A DNA stretch of 64,000 nucleotides, taken from the NCBI GenBank assembly GCA_905221605.1, contig CAJNDS010002105.1:310001-374000 (forward strand), in the 5' to 3' direction. The DNA is from Symbiodinium natans. Its lineage: Eukaryota; Sar; Dinophyceae; Suessiales; Symbiodiniaceae. This document shows positions 24,631 through 33,173 of this stretch, one piece after another. Positions within the stretch are counted from its first letter, which is position 1. Each line of letters begins with the position of its first letter. The translations under genes and the position numbers were made by a program. The notes beneath the pieces are model-generated. The model saw nothing but the letters and a program-made list of their open reading frames with translations. It was not told the DNA's origin and made no database searches.

Positions 24631-26655
24631 TTAGAAGGGCAGAGACTTGCCTGTGTGCCGATCTATGACAGTGCTGATGTGGGACAGGTCAATGGGTCCA
24701 CGCGTCAGCAGTACTCCATTCTTCGCCCGACGCACTTTGTGTCCACTGTCGATCAAAGACGGCAGGTGGATCCAAATCTCCACTGAGGAGTCCTCCCTGA
24801 ATCCTGCAGTTTTGGTTGGTGACAAAGACATATGTATGTCACGTCTTTGCATTCTGCGCAGCTGAGAGGAGCGAATCTGGTGCCAGGCCCGCCAGCTCGT
24901 CCCGTGGACACCCCACTCAGGTGTTGTTGAGGAGGTCAGGACCTCATGCAGTTGATCGTCTTCCAGTGGGATGTCACGACCATGGCCCTGTAAGGCTCTG
25001 ATGTAGATTTCCCCGTCTTCCTCTGAGATCATCTGCTCCATGCGGACCTTCTGTGAGGTTTCCAGTACTCGCCGTACTTCATGAACTGTCACTTCAGCCC
25101 GCCAGAATTGCCTGGAATTAAGAAGGCTCTTCAGATTGGCATAGCCAGCAGTGTCTAGCGACATGCCATACTTCGCTGGGTCATGTCTGAGAGCTTGTGT
25201 GAGGAGCTTGCCTATCATCTCTCGTCTGGTTTCGTGAGCGCCCCGTCCAGAGAGCTGATCAAGATTAACATCCAGATCTGCTAAACTCGGTGATCGCTGA
25301 GTTGCTGGCTGCCAGGCGTGCTCTCTTCTGCCTCCCTCTTGATGCTGTGGGACTTCTTGATGAAGTGGGTCCTGTAGATCTGTGCCTGCGGGATCAGCAG
25401 CTGGTGACCAGATCCCCCAGGATTCATCACTATCATCTTCGGGCTGGTGCAAGGAGGTCGGCAGAGCGCTTTGGTCAGAGGCCATTGCCTTGTTTCCTCT
25501 CCAAGGAGGAGCTGCGGCCTGCCAGGTGGAGTTAACATCATCTTGAAAGGCAGCTGATCCCTTGGCATGTTGGGAGGAGGATCTTGGTGGATTTCTGTAT
25601 GAACTCGGCTCCTCCGGTCTTTCCCTCGCAATGCGTTGAATTGGGGCAGCTTCCGCAAGGGGATTCCAGCCAGTCTGCACATAGGTCCCCAAAGGCAGTG
25701 AGTCTGTGATGTGAAGCAACAGCGCCTCGAGCTGGACGTAGTCTTCCCTGAGAATGTACTGATCCGTTGCTTTGGAGCCACGGAGAGATCCTGCAGCCTG
25801 GTCGAATGACACTGCTAATTTGGCCGCAACTGCTCGTAGAGATTTGTTGCCTTCCTTCAAGATGGGAAACCATACATGCGTCACATATGACTCCGCCTTG
25901 CGCTCATGCTTGCCGGAATGGATGTAGACTCCTGGGTAGCCCTCGAAATATTGTTCTCCTTGAGAGGAATCCCGGGACGGTTGCAGCTTTCCTAAATACA
26001 GGATCGAGTAGAGCGACTCCAATTTTGTCCCATGATAGCCCACTCTGTCATCCGTGCCGGTGCGTCTCTGAACAACATCTCTTATGGGAAAGCGCACCCA
26101 GTCTTCCTGCATGACAGGATCTCCCAACTTTGCAGTCAAATCTGAGTTGCTCGGACCTTTACGCGTTCTCAGAAATGTACGGATAAATATTTTGGCCTCC
26201 TCCATGACATCCTTAGTCGGATCCAGTTGTTCACGCTCCTTGTGACGCTTGGTCCATGCATAGCGGCTCTGGACATGAGTGCTGGTGTTCCAGTCTGATG
26301 CCTGCCCACTGGCCCTCCGATCAAAATCAGGAACCAGAAAGGAGAAGGATTCAGCTTGTTCTGGAGTTCTTTCGGAGGAAACCTCCGCGGAGGAAACCTC
26401 CGCTCTCGGCAGGAAAGTGACAGGCTGTGAGGACGGAGCTGCCTTGGCCTTCTTGCCTCCTCTGTTGTGATTCGGCTTACGCCGGGCCTGGCGCTGTGCG
26501 TCCCGCCAGCTCAGTGGTTCCTTGCCTTGTTGCTCTCGCCTTCTATTTAAAGCCTCAAATTCATCATTCGTCAAATCACGCTCCATTTTGAGGGCCTGAT
26601 CATATTGGCTTGAGAGAAGCTTCGGCATTGCAATGGGCCAATGAGCGAACTTCAA
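24631..26655 (-). CDS. Retroelement ORF D: ART-like domain plus Tpt1/KptA RNA 2'-phosphotransferase
   Basis: 674 aa. Residues 478-670 form a Tpt1/KptA domain with all signature parts: LLTQALRHDP (Arg490-His491), GYANLKSLL winged-helix part, IYIRALQGHG (Arg553), GVHGTSW (His584), RRDIHMS, Arg620 in AGFREDSSVEIWIHL, and KNGVLLTRGPIDLSHI. Tpt1 enzymes use NAD+ to remove an internal RNA 2'-phosphate, as in tRNA splicing. Some also ADP-ribosylate RNA ends. Residues about 200-320 (DRVGYHGTKLESLYSILYLG, then EGYPGVYIHSGKHERKAESY) resemble an ART/PARP core with its own HGT, so two ART folds appear in tandem. The N-terminal 75 residues are basic (RRKPNHNRGGKKAKAA). Residues 85-94, AEVSSAEVSS, are encoded by a hairpin pair. 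I know of no Tpt1 in a LINE. Confidence 0.88.
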   Translation of the reverse strand: MKFAHWPIAMPKLLSSQYDQALKMERDLTNDEFEALNRRREQQGKEPLSWRDAQRQARRKPNHNRGGKKAKAAPSSQPVTFLPRAEVSSAEVSSERTPEQAESFSFLVPDFDRRASGQASDWNTSTHVQSRYAWTKRHKEREQLDPTKDVMEEAKIFIRTFLRTRKGPSNSDLTAKLGDPVMQEDWVRFPIRDVVQRRTGTDDRVGYHGTKLESLYSILYLGKLQPSRDSSQGEQYFEGYPGVYIHSGKHERKAESYVTHVWFPILKEGNKSLRAVAAKLAVSFDQAAGSLRGSKATDQYILREDYVQLEALLLHITDSLPLGTYVQTGWNPLAEAAPIQRIARERPEEPSSYRNPPRSSSQHAKGSAAFQDDVNSTWQAAAPPWRGNKAMASDQSALPTSLHQPEDDSDESWGIWSPAADPAGTDLQDPLHQEVPQHQEGGRREHAWQPATQRSPSLADLDVNLDQLSGRGAHETRREMIGKLLTQALRHDPAKYGMSLDTAGYANLKSLLNSRQFWRAEVTVHEVRRVLETSQKVRMEQMISEEDGEIYIRALQGHGRDIPLEDDQLHEVLTSSTTPEWGVHGTSWRAWHQIRSSQLRRMQRRDIHMSLSPTKTAGFREDSSVEIWIHLPSLIDSGHKVRRAKNGVLLTRGPIDLSHISTVIDRHTGKSLPF
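26373..26402. repeat. GGAGG tandem hairpin pair inside ORF D, site 6
   Basis: Two copies of CGGAGGAAACCTCCG with a 15-bp period, in frame, encoding AEVSS twice in a disordered linker (residues 85-94). The extra C/G pair lengthens each unit from 13 to 15 bp and keeps the frame. Confidence 0.93.
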
Positions 26656-26828
26656 CCAAGCAGCTGGTGGGTGTCCCTACAGAGGAGAAGGCTATTCACA
26701 AATCCTCAAACCTGAAAGAGAACCCGGACAGGGGAGTTATCCTAGGAAGGATGGAGTGGTTGCAGCTCAGAGGGTGAGTGACTGAACTTGCTGTAATTCT
26801 GACACGCGTAGGCCGCCGACCGTAGCAT

Positions 26829-26854
26829 GGAGGAAGCCTCCGGAGGAAGCCTCC
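26829..26854. repeat. GGAGG tandem hairpin pair, site 7
   Basis: Two GGAGGAAGCCTCC copies with a 13-bp period in the 331-nt gap between ORFs C and D. No other feature is recognised in that gap. Confidence 0.93.
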
Positions 26855-26986
26855 CGAGCTATGCAATGCGAGTGCGTGCATACAGGCTGGGCTATGATGC
26901 AGTGATAGCAGAGGCTTTTGACTCCCTGGTGCTGAAGACATCTCACACGAGGACTGATTAATACAGACCATCTAGGAAGCTATGTA

Positions 26987-27388
26987 CTAGTACGGATTCT
27001 GAGCAGGCCGCCGTTGTGCTCTTGGCCTCACACTGCTCGACGATGGTCCTGGTAGCATGACTCTGATGCCTTGGTAATGAAGAGTCCAGGTCAAGTAGTC
27101 CATCCGTTCAGAGAGAGCTTGGGTGTCGGACAGACGATAGAGACGCTCGATGTGAGCTCCATAGATCTGTGCACTCTGAGCGAGCTGAGTCACCTCTGCG
27201 CTCAGTTGCCGGACTTGCCCATGTAGTCTGACCTGATCCCGTTGCATTTCCTCGATGAGGTGAGCTTGAGCATCTATAAGCTTCTGGGCTTTGCTTAGCG
27301 CAGTATCCAGCTCCCAAAGTGCCACTCGATCAGCCTCCGTAAAGATCCAGCCCTCTCTGGCGTACATGCGTTCAGCTCGGTATGACAT
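26987..27388 (-). CDS. Retroelement ORF C, 133-aa coiled coil
   Basis: It starts MSYRAERMYAREGWIFTEAD. Residues about 30-80 show heptad-like spacing (LIDAQAHLIEEMQRDQVRLH, then GQVRQLSAEVTQLAQSAQI), so a coiled-coil oligomer is likely. The C-terminus is Ser/Pro/Arg-rich and basic (SSSSVRPRAQRRPAQN). This layout loosely recalls LINE ORF1 RNA-binding proteins (coiled coil plus basic tail), but no RRM or CTD is visible. It lies 183 nt after ORF B. Confidence 0.7.
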   Translation of the reverse strand: MSYRAERMYAREGWIFTEADRVALWELDTALSKAQKLIDAQAHLIEEMQRDQVRLHGQVRQLSAEVTQLAQSAQIYGAHIERLYRLSDTQALSERMDYLTWTLHYQGIRVMLPGPSSSSVRPRAQRRPAQNPY

Positions 27389-27571
27389 TGGCTCTCTACT
27401 AGCCAGCTATAGGATTGATTGCGCGAGCAAGAAAAGCTGCTGTGATAGAAGAGATACAGATGTTGCTGGGAGAGGAAGGCAAGCTGAGAGACAATTCGGC
27501 GCTTATTGAAGGCAATGCAGATTTTTTTGCCTCTATGTGAAAGGATCTTCAAGCTGAAGGTGCTCTATGAG

Positions 27572-28408
27572 CTAGCTGCTGCCGGATGCCTGCTTTGCAA
27601 GCGACTTAGCTGTTGGACTACGCTGAACGCTCCCTGGCCTTAGTGAACCTTCAATGGCTGCCCAGACTGCATTGTCCGTGAGTCCGGACAGGGCTTGATG
27701 GAACTTACCTTTGAGATGTTGGAGTTGGACCTGGATGTGAACTCGAACTGGGCCACCTGTCATCTTCTCGACGATCGGACGTGATGGCATGAGCCTGGAG
27801 ATCAACTGTGGGTGCTGCGCAAGCTCCTCCAAGCACGTTTTGAGCAATTGAACGACGTCTTCTGCGGGGACTGCCCTTCGAGCAGTGTCATGCACCGTCT
27901 TGTCTTGCTCACTGCTCCACTGCTGGTAGACAAAGGCTGGAGCTTCGGTGTCCTTCACACGTACCACCCAACCCTCTTTCTCCGCATCCGCTAGCACGTC
28001 TTCTTTAGTCTGAATCTGCTCTACTCTTTCTAAGGTCTGCTCCAAGACCAATCTCATGGCTCGAGTTCTGAATGGAGTAGACAGTTTCGAAGCGTCTTTG
28101 GACTTCTCCGCATAGATGTTCGGTAGAATGGACAGCTCACCGGTGGTCAGGTACATGACCCAGCTCAGTTCCTGCTGAAGTGTATTCAGCGAGTCCTCAT
28201 GGTTGATGGACAGCCTGGTTAGGGACTGTAGGACTTTCTCATTTGAAGCGCCCCGGCCAGTGCCCCGACCCCTACCTTTGGCTTTCTGCTTTGGCAGGTT
28301 CTTCGGTTCAGCCTGTCTGATCTTCTTGGTTGGAGAATCATCTTCATCCGGCTCATCCGCACGCTTGGATTTGGAGGGTGCTGACGATTGTGCAAAGGCC
28401 TGCCTCAT
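27572..28408 (-). CDS. Retroelement ORF B, 278 aa, basic N-terminus
   Basis: It starts 16 nt after the ORF A stop, so translation may couple by stop-restart. The N-terminus carries a likely nuclear-localisation cluster (DDSPTKKIRQAEPKNLPKQK) and an RG-rich stretch (KGRGRGTGRG), suggesting nucleic-acid binding. The rest is helical and globular (RTRAMRLVLEQTLERVEQIQ, VVQLLKTCLEELAQHPQLIS) with a conserved-looking VRVHIQVQLQHLKGKFHQAL segment near the end. No family is recognised. It could do the ORF1p job of binding element RNA. That is inference. Confidence 0.75.
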   Translation of the reverse strand: MRQAFAQSSAPSKSKRADEPDEDDSPTKKIRQAEPKNLPKQKAKGRGRGTGRGASNEKVLQSLTRLSINHEDSLNTLQQELSWVMYLTTGELSILPNIYAEKSKDASKLSTPFRTRAMRLVLEQTLERVEQIQTKEDVLADAEKEGWVVRVKDTEAPAFVYQQWSSEQDKTVHDTARRAVPAEDVVQLLKTCLEELAQHPQLISRLMPSRPIVEKMTGGPVRVHIQVQLQHLKGKFHQALSGLTDNAVWAAIEGSLRPGSVQRSPTAKSLAKQASGSS

Positions 28409-28424
28409 GGCTACCTAGCTGAAT

Positions 28425-31400
28425 CTATACTCGTACATAGAAGGCCAAGTAAGAACCTCGACATATTTGATCCGAGAGGAGCATGGTGCGTCTTGGCGAT
28501 TCACTATCATCAGCTAGGTACGCTACGCCCTCTCTCCAGAATCCCGCTCTGTAATGTCCAGAGTTCCAGTCTTCACCGATATGAATGATAAATGCATAGA
28601 GGCTAAAGGACACTGCTTCTGTTGAGGTTCCGTTATCTAGAAACATTGGCATCTCAAGAACTGTGTCCAGCGCTTGTGGGCGGGAAGTTTTGATTTGCTG
28701 ATCAAATCTTTGAATTTGTAAGCAAATTAGTCTTGTATCTGGAAGCAAGGCAAACACACTACCCCTGTTCGTCCATTGTGTTACTGATTGCTGAAGAGTC
28801 GAGAGTCCATCCGGCGGCTCGGGTAGATACAGAATCAAGCCACCTTTTTCCTCAACACTTATGCGTTCCTCCGGTGCTGAGATATGAACTCGCGCCTCCC
28901 ATTTATCTGAGGAAAGATCCGGGATCCGCTGAGAGATATGCAACAGAAATTGAGATGCGTCCTCCTGCCTGGGTCGTAATCGCCATCCTGCTAGCAGCGG
29001 ACGAAGATGTCGCAACCTCCGAACATCCGCATGAGAGGATCTGCCATTCAGGGAACCTATTTCCGTTAGGATGGAATTTAAGGAAGGATCTGGGAACAGT
29101 CCGTCTGACAAGAGAGAGAGAAGGATATGAACGACCGTGTGTGCATAGCACAGTTGATGCGGATTATGATAAGCTAGACGCCAGGCAGCGTCTTGCATGG
29201 AAGCTGTGGGAGATGCAGTGGTTGAACGACCCGAGACGCGTGCAGTGTATGTCAGCGAAATAGCTCGGCTGCTGGAGGAAGCCTCCTGGGAGGAAGCCTC
29301 CCTGCCTCTCACCTGGCCAATTGGAGGATCCGCACTAAAGAGATCTGGCAGTTCCATAGGATTGGCACAAGCTGCACTCATGGCGTATGTCTGAAGCAGA
29401 ACCACACATTGCTCTGCATGGCGAACTGGAGCATCTACCACAATGCGACAGTACCTACATTCTTCTTTTTTGTGCAGGAGGCGCTTATGCGTTCGCATGT
29501 TGGCAAGAATGGATGCCGAAGATTGTGCCCAGAAAGCAGGATGGGCTTTCTGAATGTGCTGTTTCACTCCTTTGTGGCCAACAATGTATTGCCCACAGAG
29601 ACTGCAGTTCGTTAATAGATGCTGAGTGACATGTCTCTTTTTTAGTAGAAGATCAGGATCCTTCTTAAGTTGTTCCTGCACGCTAGACTGATAGATCATG
29701 GCTATGCTTTCTGAGCTAGTACAGGATTTGGCTCGTTCTTTCAGCTCGTGCAGCTGAGGGCAAATGCCTGACTCCACATGTCTGCGAAGTTGATGCATTG
29801 TGCGCAACTGCCTGTTGCATGCCGCACATTGCGGAAGTCCTTTGCAGCTATGCACAGTGACCTGAAATTTTGGGCCTAGCTGATTCGCACGCTGTCCTCC
29901 ATGCTTCACCAGAGTATGTTGCTGAAGACCCTTAGCGCTGGAGAATTGCCGATCGCACAGAGAGCACGATACCGCCTGATCTGCCTCAGTCAAGTCTAAA
30001 TGCATGCTTTGAAGCTCCAGTTGCAGCGCAACAATCCTACCTCTAAGTCCCAGATGCCACTGTCTGTTCTGATCCGGGTTGGACTTCTGAAAGGCATCTA
30101 GTGCGTCTTGATAGTTTTTCATCTGGCTGATCAAAACTGCTTGAGGAGATTGAACCTTGTATTGCTCGAACAGAGTCTTCGTGTCAATATGGCTGTAGTG
30201 CTGATGTTGCTTAAAGATGGATCTTAGCATCCTAGAGTATTTACTCTGAAGCTTCTGAAGACCTGATGAGGTGACGCCAGTGGCCACAAGCCCATGCAAG
30301 AGTGAGGATTCCACATAGACCCTCCAGATCTCCAACTTCTTTGAAGCCTCCAAGGCCTTAGTGGAGCAAAGGATGTGTCGAAGTAGCTCAAACTTGCCTT
30401 GAGCTTGGGCGATCCTATAGTCAACAGTCTGGTCTTTGTAGGATCCATAGCTGAGCTGCACCCCTAGATATGTCAGTTTGTGATGAATCGGAATCTTATG
30501 TCCTGAGGGAAGGACGATGTGCAACTGCTTCTCTTTGCGCATCGTGTGCTTTTTGCGAAAGATGGACTGCTGAGTGCCCTGAACCATTAGCAAGGCTTTG
30601 GACTTCGCTGGATTGACTTCCAGCCCCACGTCCTCAAGAGACTGAAAGAGAGCCTCTATTCTGTGCAGGACTTTCTGAAGCTCAGGAAAGCTCGAGAAGG
30701 TTTCCTGGAGCAGGAAATCGTCTGCAAAGACCGTTAGGATTTCCCTAGCTTGCTTGCTATCTGGGCCCCATTTCTGCTCCATTCTGCTCATAACTAGAAG
30801 TGTCAGCGCAGACCACAATGCCGGGGCTAGCTTACAACCTTGTTTGATTCCTGAAGAAGTGGGAACTTGAATCTCTAGTCCACCTGTGCCCATGTTGTAG
30901 GAGGTCTCACTGTGTAGTTGAACTACCAGTTCTTTCGTAACAGGGTCTGTTCCCAGGCGATCCAAGGCAGCTAGCAGCTCATGTCTATTAACAGAATCAA
31001 AAGCTTTGCTCAGATCAACCGAAATAGTGAGTGCCCCTGACAGCTGAGCCTGCCTAGCTCCACGTTGGGACTTGTGCAGGTCCCTGCGATGCTCTTGCCG
31101 GAGCTGCTGCGCGAAATCAAGGTGCTGACATGCTTTCGCGATAGCGTCCCGCACCCCCCTCTGCCGAATGTACGCAAATTGAGGCTGAAGCTGTGAGCTC
31201 ACCTGCAATGCTGGTGCAATGCGAGTCTTCACTGCGCCTGCTAGCACTTTGCCTGGCACGCTGATGACTCCTATGGGCCTCAAGTTTTTCATGGCAGTGG
31301 CTGGCTTGCCCGGCTTGGGGATCCATGCAATTCGAGGATCCTTTAGATAAGGGGAAATTTCTGATTGGGACACCTCAGAGTTGATTAGACCTGCTATTTG

Positions 31401-33173
31401 TTCGTGGGCGTCAGGACCTAGACTCTTCCAAGCTGATACTGGGGCTGAGGTGCTAGGGACTGCTTTCCCCACTGGCACTGTCTTGATTTGCGAGGATACC
31501 TGCAAGGCGGTGATTGCTTTTCTGGGCACAGCGGCAACTGAGTGCAAAGGAGGACTTTTGGAGAAGATTTTACTCGAGTATTCGCGCATAGTTTTTAGCG
31601 AGGCTTCCGTATCAAGCGGCTCACCTGCTTGATCCCTTAGGTTGACTCTCTGCACTGGGCGCCACGGAGCAAGTTTCCTGAGAGCATGAGCTAGTTTGTG
31701 GGATTGTTGCCGTTTATCTTCCTGGGCTTGTAGAAGCAACTGCTCTTGCTTCTCTAGCTTTCTTTGTTTTTGCTGTTTTTTGAAAGCCCGCGCCTCCTCT
31801 TTGATGTCCTCCACAAGCTTCTGGCAGTCTGGATTATGCTCGGTTCCAGCCCGCTTGTGCGCCTGGATTTGCCGCACTTTCTTCCAATATTCCTGATGAA
31901 TGGGACCTGCTGCTGGCTGAGACTTGCGTGGAGGAGGATAGTGCTCAGCTGATACACGAACCATCACTTCATCCAGTTCTTGCCAAGACGGTCTCTCTTG
32001 CATTGTCCTCACCACTGATTCAGTCAGACGATGTGAGTATGCAAGCCAGTTGTCATCTTTCCGCCGAAAGCTCGCATCCAGGGCTGTGGCATCAAACGGC
32101 CGTGGCTTGCTGGGTATAGGACTGTAAGGAGGAATGAACAGAGTAGCCCGCACTGGAAGATGTTTTGGTCCATCTCTGTAGGCAGCCACAGGAAAGTTCT
32201 TATCAGAGTAGGCCTCCTTGGATCTCCTCCGAGCATCGTGCAGTCTGACCAGCATAAAATCGATCTGAGAGGAATATGTGCCATCACTGTTAGTATACGT
32301 GCTGCGATGGCCAGAAGCCCATGTGTTCAGCGCAGTGAGTCCACAGGATTTGCAGAGCGAGGGCAGTGTCTTCACATCCGCATTTGCAAACCGTACTCGA
32401 TGAGGCACACTTGGTCCAATATGAGGACGTTCAGTCACCGCATGCGCATTGAAATCCCCAGCCACAATCAAGAAATCACGTTGCGGGACTCTCTGTATAC
32501 GATTTTCGAGCTGTGTCATCACGTCCTTTCTCCTGCCTCTGTTTTCCGTCTTCGAAAGCTTTGAATCCCAGACGTGCTGGTACAGGTTCAGGAGATGTAT
32601 TCTGGATCTCTGCCACGGGATCATGACGTGCTGCAAATGCCCTGGAACAATGGAAGTGCTGCGAATTTCTGAAAGAGGAGCCAATGAGCTATGCACCAAG
32701 ACAACCAGGCCAGCCTTGTGTCTGCTTGTTGAGCCACAGGTTAAGACTGACCACGGGCCTGAGCTGTAGACCTGGTCCTGCTGCCAATGCGATTCCTGCA
32801 GGAAAACGATTTTGATGTTCTTGTACTCTGTTGTTGCCAAAAGGGCCAGAATCTCGTTCCAAACTCGGCTTGTAATTGAGCCTGCGTTCCAAGTAAGGAC
32901 TTCCATGTCAAATTTGTGATGGATCTGTCTGCTCGGTTGAAAAGAACGCCTCTCCGCTTTCGCAGGAGACGCGAATTGTCCTTCGTGAGCTCCTAGAGCC
33001 TGAGCTGTCAGAAGACGGCCTTTATAAAGTGCTGCTCCCTTCGCCAGGGCAACTTTACAAGCTCTTTGGTAGCTTCGCTTGCCGGTTTTGTTCATGGTTA
33101 GCTGACTTCGCTGCGCATGCTGCTCAGCTTCATCGGGGGGCGCTACTTCCCGAAACCCTCGATTCTGATCCAT
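28425..33173 (-). CDS. Retroelement ORF A: APE endonuclease, reverse transcriptase, zinc fingers, USP-type protease
   Basis: 1582 aa from the first methionine inside the element (MDQNRGF). The frame stays open upstream only through (TTG)n. Endonuclease from about residue 90: MEVLTWNAGSI, VFLQESHW, LIVAGDFNAH, SQIDFMLV. Reverse transcriptase about 640-900: LRPIGVISVPGKVLAG, VDLSKAFDSVNRHEL (about 720), SSGIKQGCKLAP, VFADDFLL (FADD at 816-819). Then four zinc-finger-like Cys/His clusters at about 1069-1245 (for example CSLCDRQF...HTLVKH). The C-terminal ~230 residues match ubiquitin-specific proteases (C19): Cys box NPHQLCYAHTVVHILL (Cys1342), IQRFDQ, and His box GHYRAGFW...YLADDS (His1540 and a following Asp). 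A linker reading REASSQEASSSS is encoded by a hairpin pair. Confidence 0.9.
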   Translation of the reverse strand: MDQNRGFREVAPPDEAEQHAQRSQLTMNKTGKRSYQRACKVALAKGAALYKGRLLTAQALGAHEGQFASPAKAERRSFQPSRQIHHKFDMEVLTWNAGSITSRVWNEILALLATTEYKNIKIVFLQESHWQQDQVYSSGPWSVLTCGSTSRHKAGLVVLVHSSLAPLSEIRSTSIVPGHLQHVMIPWQRSRIHLLNLYQHVWDSKLSKTENRGRRKDVMTQLENRIQRVPQRDFLIVAGDFNAHAVTERPHIGPSVPHRVRFANADVKTLPSLCKSCGLTALNTWASGHRSTYTNSDGTYSSQIDFMLVRLHDARRRSKEAYSDKNFPVAAYRDGPKHLPVRATLFIPPYSPIPSKPRPFDATALDASFRRKDDNWLAYSHRLTESVVRTMQERPSWQELDEVMVRVSAEHYPPPRKSQPAAGPIHQEYWKKVRQIQAHKRAGTEHNPDCQKLVEDIKEEARAFKKQQKQRKLEKQEQLLLQAQEDKRQQSHKLAHALRKLAPWRPVQRVNLRDQAGEPLDTEASLKTMREYSSKIFSKSPPLHSVAAVPRKAITALQVSSQIKTVPVGKAVPSTSAPVSAWKSLGPDAHEQIAGLINSEVSQSEISPYLKDPRIAWIPKPGKPATAMKNLRPIGVISVPGKVLAGAVKTRIAPALQVSSQLQPQFAYIRQRGVRDAIAKACQHLDFAQQLRQEHRRDLHKSQRGARQAQLSGALTISVDLSKAFDSVNRHELLAALDRLGTDPVTKELVVQLHSETSYNMGTGGLEIQVPTSSGIKQGCKLAPALWSALTLLVMSRMEQKWGPDSKQAREILTVFADDFLLQETFSSFPELQKVLHRIEALFQSLEDVGLEVNPAKSKALLMVQGTQQSIFRKKHTMRKEKQLHIVLPSGHKIPIHHKLTYLGVQLSYGSYKDQTVDYRIAQAQGKFELLRHILCSTKALEASKKLEIWRVYVESSLLHGLVATGVTSSGLQKLQSKYSRMLRSIFKQHQHYSHIDTKTLFEQYKVQSPQAVLISQMKNYQDALDAFQKSNPDQNRQWHLGLRGRIVALQLELQSMHLDLTEADQAVSCSLCDRQFSSAKGLQQHTLVKHGGQRANQLGPKFQVTVHSCKGLPQCAACNRQLRTMHQLRRHVESGICPQLHELKERAKSCTSSESIAMIYQSSVQEQLKKDPDLLLKKRHVTQHLLTNCSLCGQYIVGHKGVKQHIQKAHPAFWAQSSASILANMRTHKRLLHKKEECRYCRIVVDAPVRHAEQCVVLLQTYAMSAACANPMELPDLFSADPPIGQVRGREASSQEASSSSRAISLTYTARVSGRSTTASPTASMQDAAWRLAYHNPHQLCYAHTVVHILLSLLSDGLFPDPSLNSILTEIGSLNGRSSHADVRRLRHLRPLLAGWRLRPRQEDASQFLLHISQRIPDLSSDKWEARVHISAPEERISVEEKGGLILYLPEPPDGLSTLQQSVTQWTNRGSVFALLPDTRLICLQIQRFDQQIKTSRPQALDTVLEMPMFLDNGTSTEAVSFSLYAFIIHIGEDWNSGHYRAGFWREGVAYLADDSESPRRTMLLSDQICRGSYLAFYVRV
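29274..29301. repeat. GGAGG tandem hairpin pair inside ORF A, site 8
   Basis: GGAGGAAGCCTCC, two spacer bases, GGAGGAAGCCTCC. The 15-bp period is in frame, encoding EASS twice between the zinc fingers and the USP domain. Confidence 0.93.

Noticed and set aside
24631-26655. ORF D as the host TPT1 gene
   Set aside because: It lies within the (CAA)n-bounded element, has no introns unlike the neighbouring host genes, and contains an in-frame copy of the element's hairpin pair. Not fully excluded without other copies.
22501-29301. GGAGG/CCTCC hairpins as bacterial terminators or a CRISPR array
   Set aside because: No T-tract after the stems, no uniform spacers, sites lie inside ORFs as well as gaps, and the sequence context is eukaryotic.
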